Positions 26,920 to 36,380 are shown, counted from the stretch's first letter. The stretch is 40,302 nt of DNA from Glaesserella parasuis (GCF_002015085.1 NZ_MUXW01000007.1:1-40302), one strand, 5' to 3'. A program made the numbers and translations. Notes: generated by a model not told the origin, from the letters alone.

Positions 26920-28769
26920 TGCGTCATCTAACGGTTATCGATCATCTCCCATCTTCTTTTGAGACTGCCGATGTCGGCGGTATTTTCTTACCTGATTCGC
27001 CGATATCTCTCCCCTTTTCTAATGCTAAAACCTTACTCGGTCAAGAATTTCCTTATGCAGTTTATGATATGCGAGCCAGCAGCGGAGTTTGTCTTAATCT
27101 TGACGCATTGGCGATTGTGGCAGGCACTATTCAAGAAGGTGGCACGCTCTATTTGGTCTGTCCAGAATGGGATAATTTAGAGCAACAAGTCGATTTTGAT
27201 GCGTTACGTTGGAACGCTCAACAGCCGATTGCCACGCCGAATTTCTTTCGTTATTTTAAAACGCTGGTCAATGAAATTCTGCCCCCGTTTACGGGGGAAG
27301 TACCCTGCGAAGCAGGGGGAAGGGGGGAAATTGTTTTTACCCAAGATCAGCAAAATATCTTCGATAACTTACCGCTTGATCCTGCCGATATTCATCTTAT
27401 TCTCGCCCCTCGTGGTCGTGGCAAATCGACATTATCGGGCAAGCTCGCAGAAAAGCTCTCTCAGCAATATGCGGTATCTATTACCGCTCGTAGCCATTCA
27501 GCCTTGCCAAATTTTTGGAAGGGGATTGAAAGTGATAAGGTTAAATTCTTTGCCCCTGATCGTTTAATTCAGATGATCGAGCAGAAAAATATCTCACCAA
27601 ATCAATGGTTGTTTGTTGATGAAGCAGCGAGTTTGCCTTTGCCGATGTTGCAACAGTTTTGTGCCTATTTTGATAAAGTGGTGCTAACCACCACAACTCA
27701 AAATTATGAAGGTACTGGACGTGGTTTTTGTTTGAAGTTTTTGCCGACATTAAGCCGTTCTACGAAACAGTGGACATTAAGCCAACCGTTGAGATGGGGG
27801 GAGAATGATCCGTTGGAAGCTTTTATTAATCAATTGTTGCTGCTGGAAGATAAAATCCCCCCCTCAGCCTTCGGCAGCTCCCCCCGCAAGCAGGGGGAGC
27901 GAAGCATAGAGCAATATACTAATTTCTATCATCTACTCGCCCAAGCACATTACAAAACAACGCCAACGGATTTACGTCGTCTGTTTGATGCACCTGATCA
28001 ACACTATTTTTATCTTGAAGAGCAAGAAAGGCTGATTGCAGGTTGCTGGGCGGTGAATGAAGGGGGATTAGATGAGGAACTCACTCAGGCTATTTGGCGT
28101 GGTGAACGTCGTCCGCAAGGGAGTTTGGTTGCTCAATATCTCTGTTTCCAAGGCAATTTACCTGACGCTTGTCGTTTGAAATCTGTGCGAATTTCCCGTA
28201 TTGCGGTACAGCCTGAATATCAAAAGCAAGGCTATGGCAAGCGGTTGGTTTCGCAGATTATTTCGCAAATGCCACCGCTTGTAGATTTTGTTTCGGTCAG
28301 TTTTGGGCTTACTCCTGAATTATTGTATTTTTGGCAATCTTGTGGCTTTAATTTAGTTCAGATTACGCCAACCCCTGAAGCAAGCAGTGGCTATCACAGT
28401 GCAATGATGATTTATCCGCTCTCTGAACAAGGGAAAATATTTGCTCAACAAGCACAGCAACAGTTTAAACGAGATTTTCCGCTGTTGCCTTTTGCCGATC
28501 GTTTTCAGCATATTGCTATTTCTACTTCCTTAAATTCGCTTATTTTGGATCATAACGATGAAAGAAACCTACAAGGATTTATTTATGCTCAACGAACCCT
28601 TACTGCTTGTTATGTCAGCTTAAAGCGTTTATATATCAATCACAACTCGTTTGATTTTTTATCAGATATCTTTACTAACTCTGATGAAAATAAGAAATCA
28701 AAACAAAAACAATGGGTTATAGAACTTAAAAATAAACTGAAAACAATTTCATCAATCGGAAAAACCTAA
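26919..28769 (+). CDS. tmcA: tRNA(Met) cytidine acetyltransferase TmcA
   Basis: A 616-residue enzyme that acetylates the wobble cytidine (C34) of elongator tRNA-Met. An N-terminal DUF1726-type domain (1-120) precedes the helicase-like domain with Walker A APRGRGKST (about 165-173) and DEAASLPLPM. The GNAT domain follows, with RISRIAVQPEYQKQGYGKRLV (about 425-445), and then the C-terminal tRNA-binding region. It is somewhat shorter than E. coli TmcA (671). Two palindromic DNA repeats have inserted in frame (27281-27329 and 27855-27905), both at domain boundaries, so the enzyme is probably functional. Confidence 0.93.
   Translation: MRHLTVIDHLPSSFETADVGGIFLPDSPISLPFSNAKTLLGQEFPYAVYDMRASSGVCLNLDALAIVAGTIQEGGTLYLVCPEWDNLEQQVDFDALRWNAQQPIATPNFFRYFKTLVNEILPPFTGEVPCEAGGRGEIVFTQDQQNIFDNLPLDPADIHLILAPRGRGKSTLSGKLAEKLSQQYAVSITARSHSALPNFWKGIESDKVKFFAPDRLIQMIEQKNISPNQWLFVDEAASLPLPMLQQFCAYFDKVVLTTTTQNYEGTGRGFCLKFLPTLSRSTKQWTLSQPLRWGENDPLEAFINQLLLLEDKIPPSAFGSSPRKQGERSIEQYTNFYHLLAQAHYKTTPTDLRRLFDAPDQHYFYLEEQERLIAGCWAVNEGGLDEELTQAIWRGERRPQGSLVAQYLCFQGNLPDACRLKSVRISRIAVQPEYQKQGYGKRLVSQIISQMPPLVDFVSVSFGLTPELLYFWQSCGFNLVQITPTPEASSGYHSAMMIYPLSEQGKIFAQQAQQQFKRDFPLLPFADRFQHIAISTSLNSLILDHNDERNLQGFIYAQRTLTACYVSLKRLYINHNSFDFLSDIFTNSDENKKSKQKQWVIELKNKLKTISSIGKT
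27281..27329. repeat. In-frame palindromic insertion 1 in tmcA
   Basis: CCCCCG-TTTA-CGGGGG (27282-27297) and CCCTGC-GAA-GCAGGG (27303-27317) side by side, encoding LPPFTGEVPCEAGGRGE. The peptide is rich in P and G, unlike the flanks, and falls between the N-terminal and helicase domains. Confidence 0.7.
27855..27905. repeat. In-frame palindromic insertion 2 in tmcA
   Basis: C-rich run, then GCC-TTC-GGC and the 8-bp stem GCTCCCCC (27877-27884) / GGGGGAGC (27893-27900), encoding PPSAFGSSPRKQGERS. It shares the GC(A/G)AAGCAGGGGGA core with insertion 1 and lies between the helicase and GNAT domains. Confidence 0.7.
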
Positions 28770-28788
28770 CGAAACCGCTTGCGATTTT

Positions 28789-28853
28789 GTGAATGCGATC
28801 ACATTTTTTTTGCTTTTTTTGGAGTAAAATTCCAATAGTTACTATCTATAGTG
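28789..28853 (+). promoter_or_regulatory. mgl promoter with CRP site
   Basis: A consensus CRP site TGTGA-ATGCGA-TCACA (28789-28804), then the inverted repeat TTGGA-N7-TCCAA (28820-28836), a candidate sugar-repressor operator, then a -10 at TACTAT (28841-28846) or TATAGT (28848-28853). The CRP centre is 56-63 bp upstream of the likely start, a class I position, so galactose uptake should be cAMP-dependent. Confidence 0.75.
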
Positions 28854-28893
28854 ACAATTTTATCTCATTCAAAAATCCATAAAGGAGCTAATT

Positions 28894-29886
28894 ATGAAAA
28901 AAGCGGTACTTAGTACAATCGCATTAGCAGTAGGTTTAGGTGCAGTAGCTACATCAGCACAAGCAGCGGATCGCATTGGTGTGACAATCTATAAATATGA
29001 TGACAACTTTATGTCGTTAATGCGTCAAGAAATTGAAAAAGAAGTGAAAGTAGTGGGTGGTGTTGATTTATTAATGAACGACTCTCAAAACGCTCAATCA
29101 ATCCAAAACGACCAAGTTGATGTATTAATTTCAAAAGGCGTTAAAGCTCTTGCGATCAACTTAGTTGACCCATCAGCAGCTCCAACCATTATCGGTAAAG
29201 CAAAACCAGAAGGTATTCCTGTGGTATTCTTTAACAAAGACCCAGGCGATAAGGCAATTGCTAGCTACGACAAAGCATTCTACGTTGGTACTAACCCACA
29301 AGAGTCAGGCGTAATTCAAGGTGAATTAATCGCAAAACACTGGAAAGCAAACCCAGCGTATGACTTAAACAAAGACGGTAAAATCCAATACGTTATGTTA
29401 AAAGGTGAACCAGGTCACCCAGATGCTGAAGCTCGTACTAAATATTCTGTTGAGCAATTAAATAAATTAGGTATCCAAACAGAAGAACTCTTCGTGGATA
29501 CAGGTATGTGGGACGCAGCTCTTGCAAAAGATAAAGTAGATGCTTGGTTATCTAGCTCAAAAGCAAGCAACATTGAAGTTGTGATTGCAAACAACGACGG
29601 TATGGCGATGGGTGCATTAGAAGCAGCTAAAGCACACGGTAAAAAATTACCTATCTTCGGTGTTGATGCGTTACCAGAAGTACTTCAATTAATCCAAAAA
29701 GGTGAAATTGCAGGTACTGTATTAAATGACGGTGTAAACCAAGGTAAAGCAGTTGTGCATCTCGCTAAAAACTTAGCCGCAGAGAAAGCACCAACTGAAG
29801 GTACTAAATGGGAATTAAAAGAGAAAGTATTACGTATTCCTTATGTTGGCGTAGATAAAAATAACCTTTCTGAATTCTTAAAATAA
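28894..29886 (+). CDS. mglB: Galactose/methyl-galactoside binding protein MglB
   Basis: A 330-residue periplasmic binding protein. Signal peptide cleaved after SAQA (about residue 24), mature start ADRIGVTIYKYDDNFMS. Conserved features include the sugar-contact segments DNFM and NNDGMAMG, and the EF-hand-like loop DLNKDGKIQ that binds calcium in the E. coli protein. It delivers galactose or glucose to MglAC. AAGGAG lies 8 bases before the ATG. Confidence 0.95.
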   Translation: MKKAVLSTIALAVGLGAVATSAQAADRIGVTIYKYDDNFMSLMRQEIEKEVKVVGGVDLLMNDSQNAQSIQNDQVDVLISKGVKALAINLVDPSAAPTIIGKAKPEGIPVVFFNKDPGDKAIASYDKAFYVGTNPQESGVIQGELIAKHWKANPAYDLNKDGKIQYVMLKGEPGHPDAEARTKYSVEQLNKLGIQTEELFVDTGMWDAALAKDKVDAWLSSSKASNIEVVIANNDGMAMGALEAAKAHGKKLPIFGVDALPEVLQLIQKGEIAGTVLNDGVNQGKAVVHLAKNLAAEKAPTEGTKWELKEKVLRIPYVGVDKNNLSEFLK

Positions 29887-29900
29887 TGATTTGTAGTAAT

Positions 29901-29926
29901 GGGGGAAGGGATCTTCCCCCTATTTT
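29901..29926 (+). terminator. Attenuating hairpin between mglB and mglA
   Basis: Perfect GGGGGAAG-GGAT-CTTCCCCC stem followed by TATTTT. Partial termination or 3'-end protection here would give more binding protein than ATPase. Confidence 0.75.
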
Positions 29927-29938
29927 GTGAGGTTGGAT

Positions 29939-31459
29939 ATGACAGAAAACACACAACATCAAGAGAGCCAAGTGCTTCTCCAAATGACCAATGTCAGTAA
30001 ATCCTTTCCTGGTGTAAAAGCATTAGATAACGCAAACTTGACTGTTCGTTCTCATTCGGTTCACGCTTTAATGGGTGAAAATGGGGCGGGTAAATCAACG
30101 TTACTTAAATGTTTATTTGGTATCTATGCCAAAGATGAAGGCGATATTCTATTTCTAGGCAAACCTGTTAATTTTAAAACCTCTAAAGAAGCCTTAGAGA
30201 ATGGAATTTCAATGGTTCACCAAGAATTAAACCTTGTCCGTCAGCGTAACGTAATGGACAATCTTTGGCTTGGTCGCTACCCATTGAAAGGTATGTTTGT
30301 GGATCACGCAAAAATGTATCGAGACACCAAAGCGATTTTTGATGAACTTGATATTGATATTGATCCAAAAGAAAAAGTGGCAAATCTCTCTGTATCACAA
30401 ATGCAGATGATCGAAATTGCCAAGGCGTTCTCTTATAACGCTAAAATTGTGATTATGGACGAACCAACGTCTTCACTTTCAGAAAAAGAAGTGGAACATC
30501 TGTTCAAAATTATTGAAAAACTAAAAAATCGTGGCTGTGGCATTATCTATATTTCTCACAAAATGGACGAAATTTTCAAAATTTGTGATGAAATTACGAT
30601 CTTGCGTGATGGTAAATGGATCAATACTGTCCCAGTAAAAGAAACGACAATGGACGGCATTGTATCAATGATGGTAGGACGTGAATTAACTCAACGCTTC
30701 CCACCAAAAACCAATACACCAAAAGAAGTGATTTTAGAAGTACAACACCTGACTGCCAAAAATCAACCGTCTATCCAAGATGTCAGCTTTGAATTACGCA
30801 AAGGGGAAATCTTAGGGATTGCTGGCTTAGTTGGGGCAAAACGTACGGATATTGTCGAAACCATTTTCGGCGTGCGTGAGCGAAAAGAAGGCTCAGTGAA
30901 ATTACACGGAAAAGAAATGGCAAATCACACCGCTTTAGAAGCCATCAACAACGGCTTTGCACTGGTGACGGAAGAACGCCGTTCAACAGGGATCTATGCG
31001 AACTTAAGCATTGAATTTAACTCATTGATTTCTAATATGAAATCCTACTTAGGTTCGTTTGGATTACTCAGCAGTGCTAAAATGAAGAGCGATACCCAAT
31101 GGGTGATCGATTCCATGAATGTGAAAACACCATCTCATAAAACAAATATCGGATCGTTGTCAGGTGGTAACCAACAAAAAGTAGTTATCGGACGTTGGCT
31201 ATTAACTCAACCTGAAATTCTTATGCTTGATGAACCTACTCGTGGTATCGACATCGGCGCAAAATATGAGATTTATCAGCTCATTATGCAACTGGCCCAA
31301 AAAGATAAAGGCATTATTATGATCTCATCAGAAATGCCTGAATTATTAGGGGTGACAGACCGAATTTTAGTGATGAGCAATGGTAGAGTTGCAGGGATCG
31401 TAGAAACAGCTAAAACATCTCAAGAAGAGATTTTACAGCTTTCTGCGAAATATTTATAA
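29939..31459 (+). CDS. mglA: Galactose ABC transporter ATPase MglA
   Basis: A 506-residue double ATPase, the same length as in E. coli. The first domain has Walker A MGENGAGKST and Walker B IVIMDEPTSSLS; the second has a degenerate Walker A region (AGLVGAKRTD) and the signature LSGGNQQK with MLDEPTRGID. It energises MglC. The start is ATG 29939 with GAGG upstream; a GTG at 29927 is in frame but less likely. Confidence 0.95.
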   Translation: MTENTQHQESQVLLQMTNVSKSFPGVKALDNANLTVRSHSVHALMGENGAGKSTLLKCLFGIYAKDEGDILFLGKPVNFKTSKEALENGISMVHQELNLVRQRNVMDNLWLGRYPLKGMFVDHAKMYRDTKAIFDELDIDIDPKEKVANLSVSQMQMIEIAKAFSYNAKIVIMDEPTSSLSEKEVEHLFKIIEKLKNRGCGIIYISHKMDEIFKICDEITILRDGKWINTVPVKETTMDGIVSMMVGRELTQRFPPKTNTPKEVILEVQHLTAKNQPSIQDVSFELRKGEILGIAGLVGAKRTDIVETIFGVRERKEGSVKLHGKEMANHTALEAINNGFALVTEERRSTGIYANLSIEFNSLISNMKSYLGSFGLLSSAKMKSDTQWVIDSMNVKTPSHKTNIGSLSGGNQQKVVIGRWLLTQPEILMLDEPTRGIDIGAKYEIYQLIMQLAQKDKGIIMISSEMPELLGVTDRILVMSNGRVAGIVETAKTSQEEILQLSAKYL

Positions 31460-31475
31460 AAGAAGGAAGTGAATT

Positions 31476-32486
31476 ATGTCCACACTTACTCAAACTAAAT
31501 CTTTAGATTTTCTTAAACAAAATGCGATTTATTTTGTATTGCTTGTGTTATTAGTGATCATTATCGCACAAGATCCAAGTTTCTTAAGTTTACGCAACTT
31601 TAGTAACATCTTAACCCAATCTTCAGTGCGTTTAATCATTGCACTTGGGGTTGCTGGTTTGCTTGTATCACAAGGTACTGACTTATCCGCAGGTCGCCAA
31701 GTTGGTTTAGCCGCTGTGGTTGCTGCAACAATGCTACAAGCAATGGATAATATGAACCGAGTGTTCCCAAATCTAGGCGAAATTCCAATTCCAGTGGTTA
31801 TTTTAACTGTATGTGCTATCGGTGCTGTCATCGGTTTAGTCAATGGTTTAGTTATCGCCTATCTCAACGTAACGCCGTTTATCGCGACAATGGGAACAAT
31901 GATCATCGTCTATGGTATCAACTCACTCTACTATGATGCTGTAGGTTCATCACCAATCGCAGGCTTTGACGAAAGTTTCTCAACCTTTGCACAAGGCTTC
32001 TTCCAAATCGGTAGCTTTAGATTGTCTTACATTACCATCTATGCGGCGATTGCCTCAATCCTTGTTTGGATTATGTGGAATAAAACTCGCTTTGGTAAAA
32101 ATATCTTCGCTATCGGTGGTAACCCAGAAGCTGCAAAAGTATCTGGTGTAAACGTTGCTCGTAACTTAGTGGTTATCTATATGATCGCTGGTGTTTTCTA
32201 TGCATTCGGTGGTATGTTAGAAGCTGGCCGTATCGGTAGTGCAACTAACAACTTAGGCTTTATGTACGAGTTAGATGCGATTGCGGCTTGCGTAGTAGGT
32301 GGTGTATCTTTCGCTGGAGGTGTAGGTACAGTAATCGGCGTGGTAACAGGAGTACTAATCTTCACCGTTATCAACTACGGCTTAACCTATATTGGTGTAA
32401 ACCCATACTGGCAGTACATCATCAAAGGTAGTATCATCATCTTTGCAGTTGCAATTGACTCGCTCAAATATGCGAAGAAAAAATAG
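31476..32486 (+). CDS. mglC: Galactose ABC transporter permease MglC
   Basis: A 336-residue inner-membrane permease of the sugar (RbsC/MglC) type, with about eight to ten hydrophobic segments. Family signatures are GTDLSAGRQVGLAAV in the N-terminal part and VVGGVSFAGGVGTVIGVVTG near the C-terminus. AAGGAAG lies 8 bases before the ATG, 16 bp after mglA. Confidence 0.95.
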   Translation: MSTLTQTKSLDFLKQNAIYFVLLVLLVIIIAQDPSFLSLRNFSNILTQSSVRLIIALGVAGLLVSQGTDLSAGRQVGLAAVVAATMLQAMDNMNRVFPNLGEIPIPVVILTVCAIGAVIGLVNGLVIAYLNVTPFIATMGTMIIVYGINSLYYDAVGSSPIAGFDESFSTFAQGFFQIGSFRLSYITIYAAIASILVWIMWNKTRFGKNIFAIGGNPEAAKVSGVNVARNLVVIYMIAGVFYAFGGMLEAGRIGSATNNLGFMYELDAIAACVVGGVSFAGGVGTVIGVVTGVLIFTVINYGLTYIGVNPYWQYIIKGSIIIFAVAIDSLKYAKKK

Positions 32487-32501
32487 TCATACATAGATAG
32501 G

Positions 32502-32541
32502 GCTTAAAATCTTTTATAATACAAGGCTTTAAGCTCTTTTT
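32502..32541 (+). terminator. mgl operon terminator
   Basis: GCTTAAA (32502-32508) pairs with TTTAAGC (32528-32534), followed by TCT6. Confidence 0.55.
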
Positions 32542-32553
32542 TAAAAATGAATA

Positions 32554-32599
32554 AAAAGAGTTGGTAATAATTAGAAAAATAATTAAAACCAACTCTTTT
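32554..32599. terminator. Bidirectional terminator between mgl and met
   Basis: A 12-bp inverted repeat AAAAGAGTTGGT / ACCAACTCTTTT (32554-32565 / 32588-32599) between the convergent mgl and met operons; A- and T-runs at both feet. Confidence 0.75.
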
Positions 32600-32666
32600 G
32601 TCTATATGCCAAACACATTTCACAACAATTCGCTGCCAAATAATATCTATATTTTTATAGCAAATA

Positions 32667-33458
32667 TTACCAGCCTTTTACCATCGCACCTTTGAACACT
32701 TCGTTCGCTTTATTGAACACTTCTTCAGATTGATAGGCTTTAATAAAATCTTTGACAATTTCCTTATCTTTGTTATCTTCACGAGAAACTATTAAATTCA
32801 CATAAGGTGAATTTTTATCTTCTACAAAAATGCCATCTTTGGTTGGCGTCAAACCAACTTGACCCGCATAAGTTGTATTAATGATAGAAAATGCTACATC
32901 ATCGAGGGTACGAGGAAGCAATGGCGCTTCAACTTCTTGAATCTCTAAATTTTTCGGGTTTTCCACAATATCGACACGAGTTGAAAGTAAGTTAGTATTG
33001 TCTTTTAACTTAATTAACCCTTGTTTCTCAAGTAGAATTAGTGCTCGACCTAAATTTGTTGGATCGTTTGGTACCGCAATTTTATCGCCTTCTTTAAGTT
33101 CATTAACTGACTTAATTTTTTTAGAATAGGCTGCAATCGGATAAACGAATGTATTACCTACTGGTATTAATTTGTAGCCTTTATCTGCGATTTGTTTGTC
33201 TAAATACGGCTTGTGCTGGAACGCATTGATATCTAAATCGCCTTTATTTAAGGCTTCGTTTGGTGTTGCGTAATCGGTGAAAATCACTAACTCTAAATCA
33301 CGGTTATACTTCTCTTTGGCAACTTTAGCTGCCACTTCCATGACTTCATGCTCAGGTCCTGAAATTACACCAACTTTTAATACTTCTTTTTTCTCATTAC
33401 ACCCTGTTAAAACCAAGATAGAAACAAAGGTTAATCCTAGCAAGTGTTTGAAATTCAT
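32667..33458 (-). CDS. Second MetQ-type lipoprotein (NlpA family)
   Basis: A 263-residue methionine-binding lipoprotein paralog. Lipobox LTGC (Cys at about residue 20), then VLKVGVISGPEHEVMEVAAK and the family segments DINAFQHKPYLD, FVYPIAAYSKK and AVPNDPTNLGRALILLEKQG. It is downstream of metQ and similar throughout. Differences from metQ (for example VEAPLLPRTLDDVAFSIINT instead of VDTSVAAKALDDVDLAVVNN) lie around the ligand site and may change specificity. The start at 33458 follows GAGAGG. A terminator separates it from metQ, so expression is probably lower. Confidence 0.88.
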   Translation of the reverse strand: MNFKHLLGLTFVSILVLTGCNEKKEVLKVGVISGPEHEVMEVAAKVAKEKYNRDLELVIFTDYATPNEALNKGDLDINAFQHKPYLDKQIADKGYKLIPVGNTFVYPIAAYSKKIKSVNELKEGDKIAVPNDPTNLGRALILLEKQGLIKLKDNTNLLSTRVDIVENPKNLEIQEVEAPLLPRTLDDVAFSIINTTYAGQVGLTPTKDGIFVEDKNSPYVNLIVSREDNKDKEIVKDFIKAYQSEEVFNKANEVFKGAMVKGW

Positions 33459-33477
33459 ATTATATCCTCTCAATAAT

Positions 33478-33513
33478 AAAAAAGAGTGACTAGTACCTAG
33501 ACTAAATCACTCT
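33478..33513 (-). terminator. Attenuator between metQ and the second metQ
   Basis: Minus-strand stem AGAGTGA/TCACTCT (33507-33513 / 33483-33489) followed by T6. Read-through would be needed for the downstream paralog. Confidence 0.65.
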
Positions 33514-33529
33514 CTTTTGTTGAGTTAAA

Positions 33530-34369
33530 TTACCAGCCTTTTACCACGCCATCTTTGAAGTGTTTTTGAGCTTCTTGGAACACTTCTTCAGTTTGGTATG
33601 CTTTCACGAAGTTTTGTACTGCTTCACTTACTTGGTTATCTTTACGAGCCACGATAATGTTCACATAAGGTGATTCTTTATTTTCAACGAAAACACCGTG
33701 TTCTGTCGCATTTAAACCAACTTGACCTGCATAAGTGTTATTTACAACCGCTAAATCTACATCATCCAATGCTTTTGCAGCAACAGAAGTATCAACTTCC
33801 TGAATTTTTAAGTTTTTTGGATTTTCAACGATGTCTAATGAAGTAGAGAATAAGTTGGTATTATCTTTTAACTTAATTAAACCTTGTTTTTCTAATAAAA
33901 TTAATGCACGAGCAAGGTTACTTGGGTCATTTGGTACAGCAATCACTGCACCATCTTGTAACTCAGCGACATTTTTGATTTTTTTAGAGTAACCAGCTAA
34001 TGGATATACAAAAGTATTACCCACGATCACTAAGTTATCTAAACCTTTTGATGCAGAATCTTTATCTAAATAAGGTTTATGTTGGAAAGCATTTGCATCT
34101 AAATCACCTTTGCTTACCGCTGTATTTGGTAACGCATAGTCATTGAACAACACAAATTCAACTTCTAAACCATATTTTTCTTTTGCAATTTGAGCTGCTT
34201 TTTCAGCAACAGTATGCTCAGGACCAGACATTACACCCACTTTAATTTTTTGTGCTTGTGCTGCTGGAGCAGGTGCTACCGCTGGTGCTTCTGCTTTTTT
34301 CTCTTCTTTACAGCCAGTTAATGCTAAAGCAGAAACCACGGCTAAACCTAATAATTTTTTAAAGTTCAT
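33530..34369 (-). CDS. metQ: D-methionine-binding lipoprotein MetQ
   Basis: A 279-residue substrate-binding lipoprotein of the MetNIQ importer. Lipobox LTGC (Cys20), an Ala/Pro-rich linker (EAPAVAPAPAAQAQ) after it, then the NlpA/MetQ core: VGVMSGPEHTVAEKAAQIAK, DANAFQHKPYLD, FVYPLAGYSKK, VPNDPSNLARALILLEKQG and the NNTYAGQVGL segment. It lies 32 bp downstream of metI. Confidence 0.95.
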   Translation of the reverse strand: MNFKKLLGLAVVSALALTGCKEEKKAEAPAVAPAPAAQAQKIKVGVMSGPEHTVAEKAAQIAKEKYGLEVEFVLFNDYALPNTAVSKGDLDANAFQHKPYLDKDSASKGLDNLVIVGNTFVYPLAGYSKKIKNVAELQDGAVIAVPNDPSNLARALILLEKQGLIKLKDNTNLFSTSLDIVENPKNLKIQEVDTSVAAKALDDVDLAVVNNTYAGQVGLNATEHGVFVENKESPYVNIIVARKDNQVSEAVQNFVKAYQTEEVFQEAQKHFKDGVVKGW

Positions 34370-34401
34370 AGGAAAGTCCTCTTAAAAGTTATGTTTGCAA
34401 A

Positions 34402-35079
34402 TTAACGATGATCGTAACGTTTTGCGAGATTATCGCCTATTTTTTGGCTAATCATCACAATCGCCACGATAATAACAGTTGCGATCCATTTTACATAGAC
34501 CATATTACGATGTTCGCCGTAACTGATAGCTAAGTTCCCCAAGCCACCACCACCAACAGCACCAGCCATTGCTGAATAGCCAATTAAAGCGACCAACGTT
34601 AGCGTAATGCCATTGATTAAAATCGGCAAAGATTCAGGCAAATAGAATTTAGAAACCACTTGCCAATTTGTTGCCCCCATTGATTTTGCCGCTTCCGTCA
34701 AACCACTTGGAATTTCTAAGAGTGCATTTGAGGCTAAACGTGCAAAAAACGGAATAGCAGAAACACTTAATGGCACAATCGCCGCCGTCGTTCCTAGTGT
34801 TGTACCAACCAGTAAACGCGTAAAAGGCAATAACACCACAAGTAGAATAATAAAGGGAACTGAACGCCCAATATTGATAATCACATCAAGCACTTGATGT
34901 AAACCTTTATGCTCTAAAATTTCTCCCTTGCCTGTTAAAAAAGCAATGAAGCCAATCGGCATACCAACAACAACCGCCAAAGCTGTTGCAGCAAACCCCA
35001 TATAGAGCGTTTCTAATGTGGACAACGCCACCAATTCCCACATTTTTGGTGTGAGTTCATTGATAAAATCATTCCACAT
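34402..35079 (-). CDS. metI: Methionine ABC transporter permease MetI
   Basis: A 225-residue permease with about five membrane helices; the EAA-type loop EAAKSMGATNWQVVSKFYLP (about residues 135-154) contacts MetN. It overlaps the metN stop by 11 bp, so the two are translationally coupled. Confidence 0.95.
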   Translation of the reverse strand: MWNDFINELTPKMWELVALSTLETLYMGFAATALAVVVGMPIGFIAFLTGKGEILEHKGLHQVLDVIINIGRSVPFIILLVVLLPFTRLLVGTTLGTTAAIVPLSVSAIPFFARLASNALLEIPSGLTEAAKSMGATNWQVVSKFYLPESLPILINGITLTLVALIGYSAMAGAVGGGGLGNLAISYGEHRNMVYVKWIATVIIVAIVMISQKIGDNLAKRYDHR

Positions 35080-36103
35080 AACCTAATACCTCAACTTTGA
35101 CATTATTATCAATCAAATAAAATCTTGCTTCTGCAATCGCATCGTGATTACCTTCTACTTCAGCAATCACAAAACCAAACTTCACACCACCCGCATAATC
35201 AATCTGCGACATCAAAATACTAAAGTCGATTCCAAATTTCTTCGATGCGTGAGAAAGTAATGGTGCATCAACAGAACGCCCTGTAAATTCAAATTTAATG
35301 ATCGGCTTACTGGTTGGCGTTTGTGTTTGAGAAAGCTGTTCCATATATTCCTGCGGTAATTCAATATGGAAAGTAGATTGAATAAAACGTTGTGCCAATT
35401 CTGTTTTTGGATTGGAAAAAATCTCACTAACCGAACCGCTTTCTACTAAATGCCCTTTCTCAATCACTGCGACACGATCACAAATACGTTTAACGACTTC
35501 CATCTCGTGCGTAATCAACAAGATCGTCAAGCCTAAACGTTTATTAATATCTTTCAGCAATTGTAAGATCGACTGCGTTGTTGCAGGATCTAACGCACTG
35601 GTTGCTTCATCACACAGCAATACCTGCGGATCATTTGCCAATGCACGAGCAATTGCTACACGCTGTTTTTGACCACCTGAAAGATTGCTCGGATAAGCAT
35701 CGTGTTTATCCGCCAAACCAACTAACTCTAGCAACTCACTGACTTTTTGCTGAATTTGCTCTTTCGGCGTATGGTTTAACTCTAACGATAACGCCACATT
35801 CTCAAACACAGTACGAGAAGAGAGCAAATTAAAATGTTGGAAGATCATACTGATCTTACGACGAGCAAGGTTTAACTCTTTCTCAGAAAGCGTCGTTAAA
35901 TCTTTACCATCAACAATCACTTGCCCGATAGTTGGACGTTCTAATAAATTTACGCAACGAATGAGCGTACTTTTACCCGCCCCCGAAGCACCGATAACAC
36001 CATAAATTGTACCTTTTGGCACTTCAAGGCTAACATTATCAAGGGCAGTAATTTTCTTCCCTTTCACCTCAAACTGCTTGCTGACATTTTTCAGCTGAAT
36101 CAT
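35069..36103 (-). CDS. metN: Methionine ABC transporter ATPase MetN
   Basis: A 344-residue ATPase. Walker A GASGAGKST (about 38-46), signature LSGGQKQRVAIARAL, Walker B LLCDEATSALD, then the C-terminal NIL domain (from about residue 265) that senses methionine and inhibits transport. The start at 36103 (MIQLKNVSKQFEVKG) gives the standard length; an in-frame ATG at 36127 is upstream. First gene of the met operon. Confidence 0.95.
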   Translation of the reverse strand: MIQLKNVSKQFEVKGKKITALDNVSLEVPKGTIYGVIGASGAGKSTLIRCVNLLERPTIGQVIVDGKDLTTLSEKELNLARRKISMIFQHFNLLSSRTVFENVALSLELNHTPKEQIQQKVSELLELVGLADKHDAYPSNLSGGQKQRVAIARALANDPQVLLCDEATSALDPATTQSILQLLKDINKRLGLTILLITHEMEVVKRICDRVAVIEKGHLVESGSVSEIFSNPKTELAQRFIQSTFHIELPQEYMEQLSQTQTPTSKPIIKFEFTGRSVDAPLLSHASKKFGIDFSILMSQIDYAGGVKFGFVIAEVEGNHDAIAEARFYLIDNNVKVEVLGYVE

Positions 36104-36149
36104 AGTTATCAATCCACACTTTATCAAAAATTAAAATCTAGGCTATTTT

Positions 36150-36165
36150 AGACGTCTAGATTGCT
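36150..36165 (-). promoter_or_regulatory. MetJ box upstream of metN
   Basis: One perfect met box AGACGTCT (36150-36157) followed immediately by a weaker one, AGATTGCT (5 of 8 matches). MetJ binds such tandem 8-mers with S-adenosylmethionine, so the operon should be repressed when methionine is plentiful. The rest of the 36104-36380 gap is A/T-rich with no gene. Confidence 0.8.
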
Positions 36166-36380
36166 ATGTCAATTCAAAAATGAAATTTTTTATTCAAAAA
36201 TGGAATATTATGATAGATAGCTTTCCTAAATGCCTTATGGAACTACTGAAATAGATTCACATCAAATTTCTACAACTTCGTCTATTGATTATCCTCGATA
36301 AGAAAATTAAATTTTTACAAGCCTTTTCCAACATTCCTGATTATAATAGTCCGAATTTTTTAGTCCTTATTTAGAAGCCC

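Noticed and set aside
29927..29941. GTG start of mglA at 29927.
   Set aside because: ATG 29939 has GAGG at the right distance and gives the E. coli length of 506.
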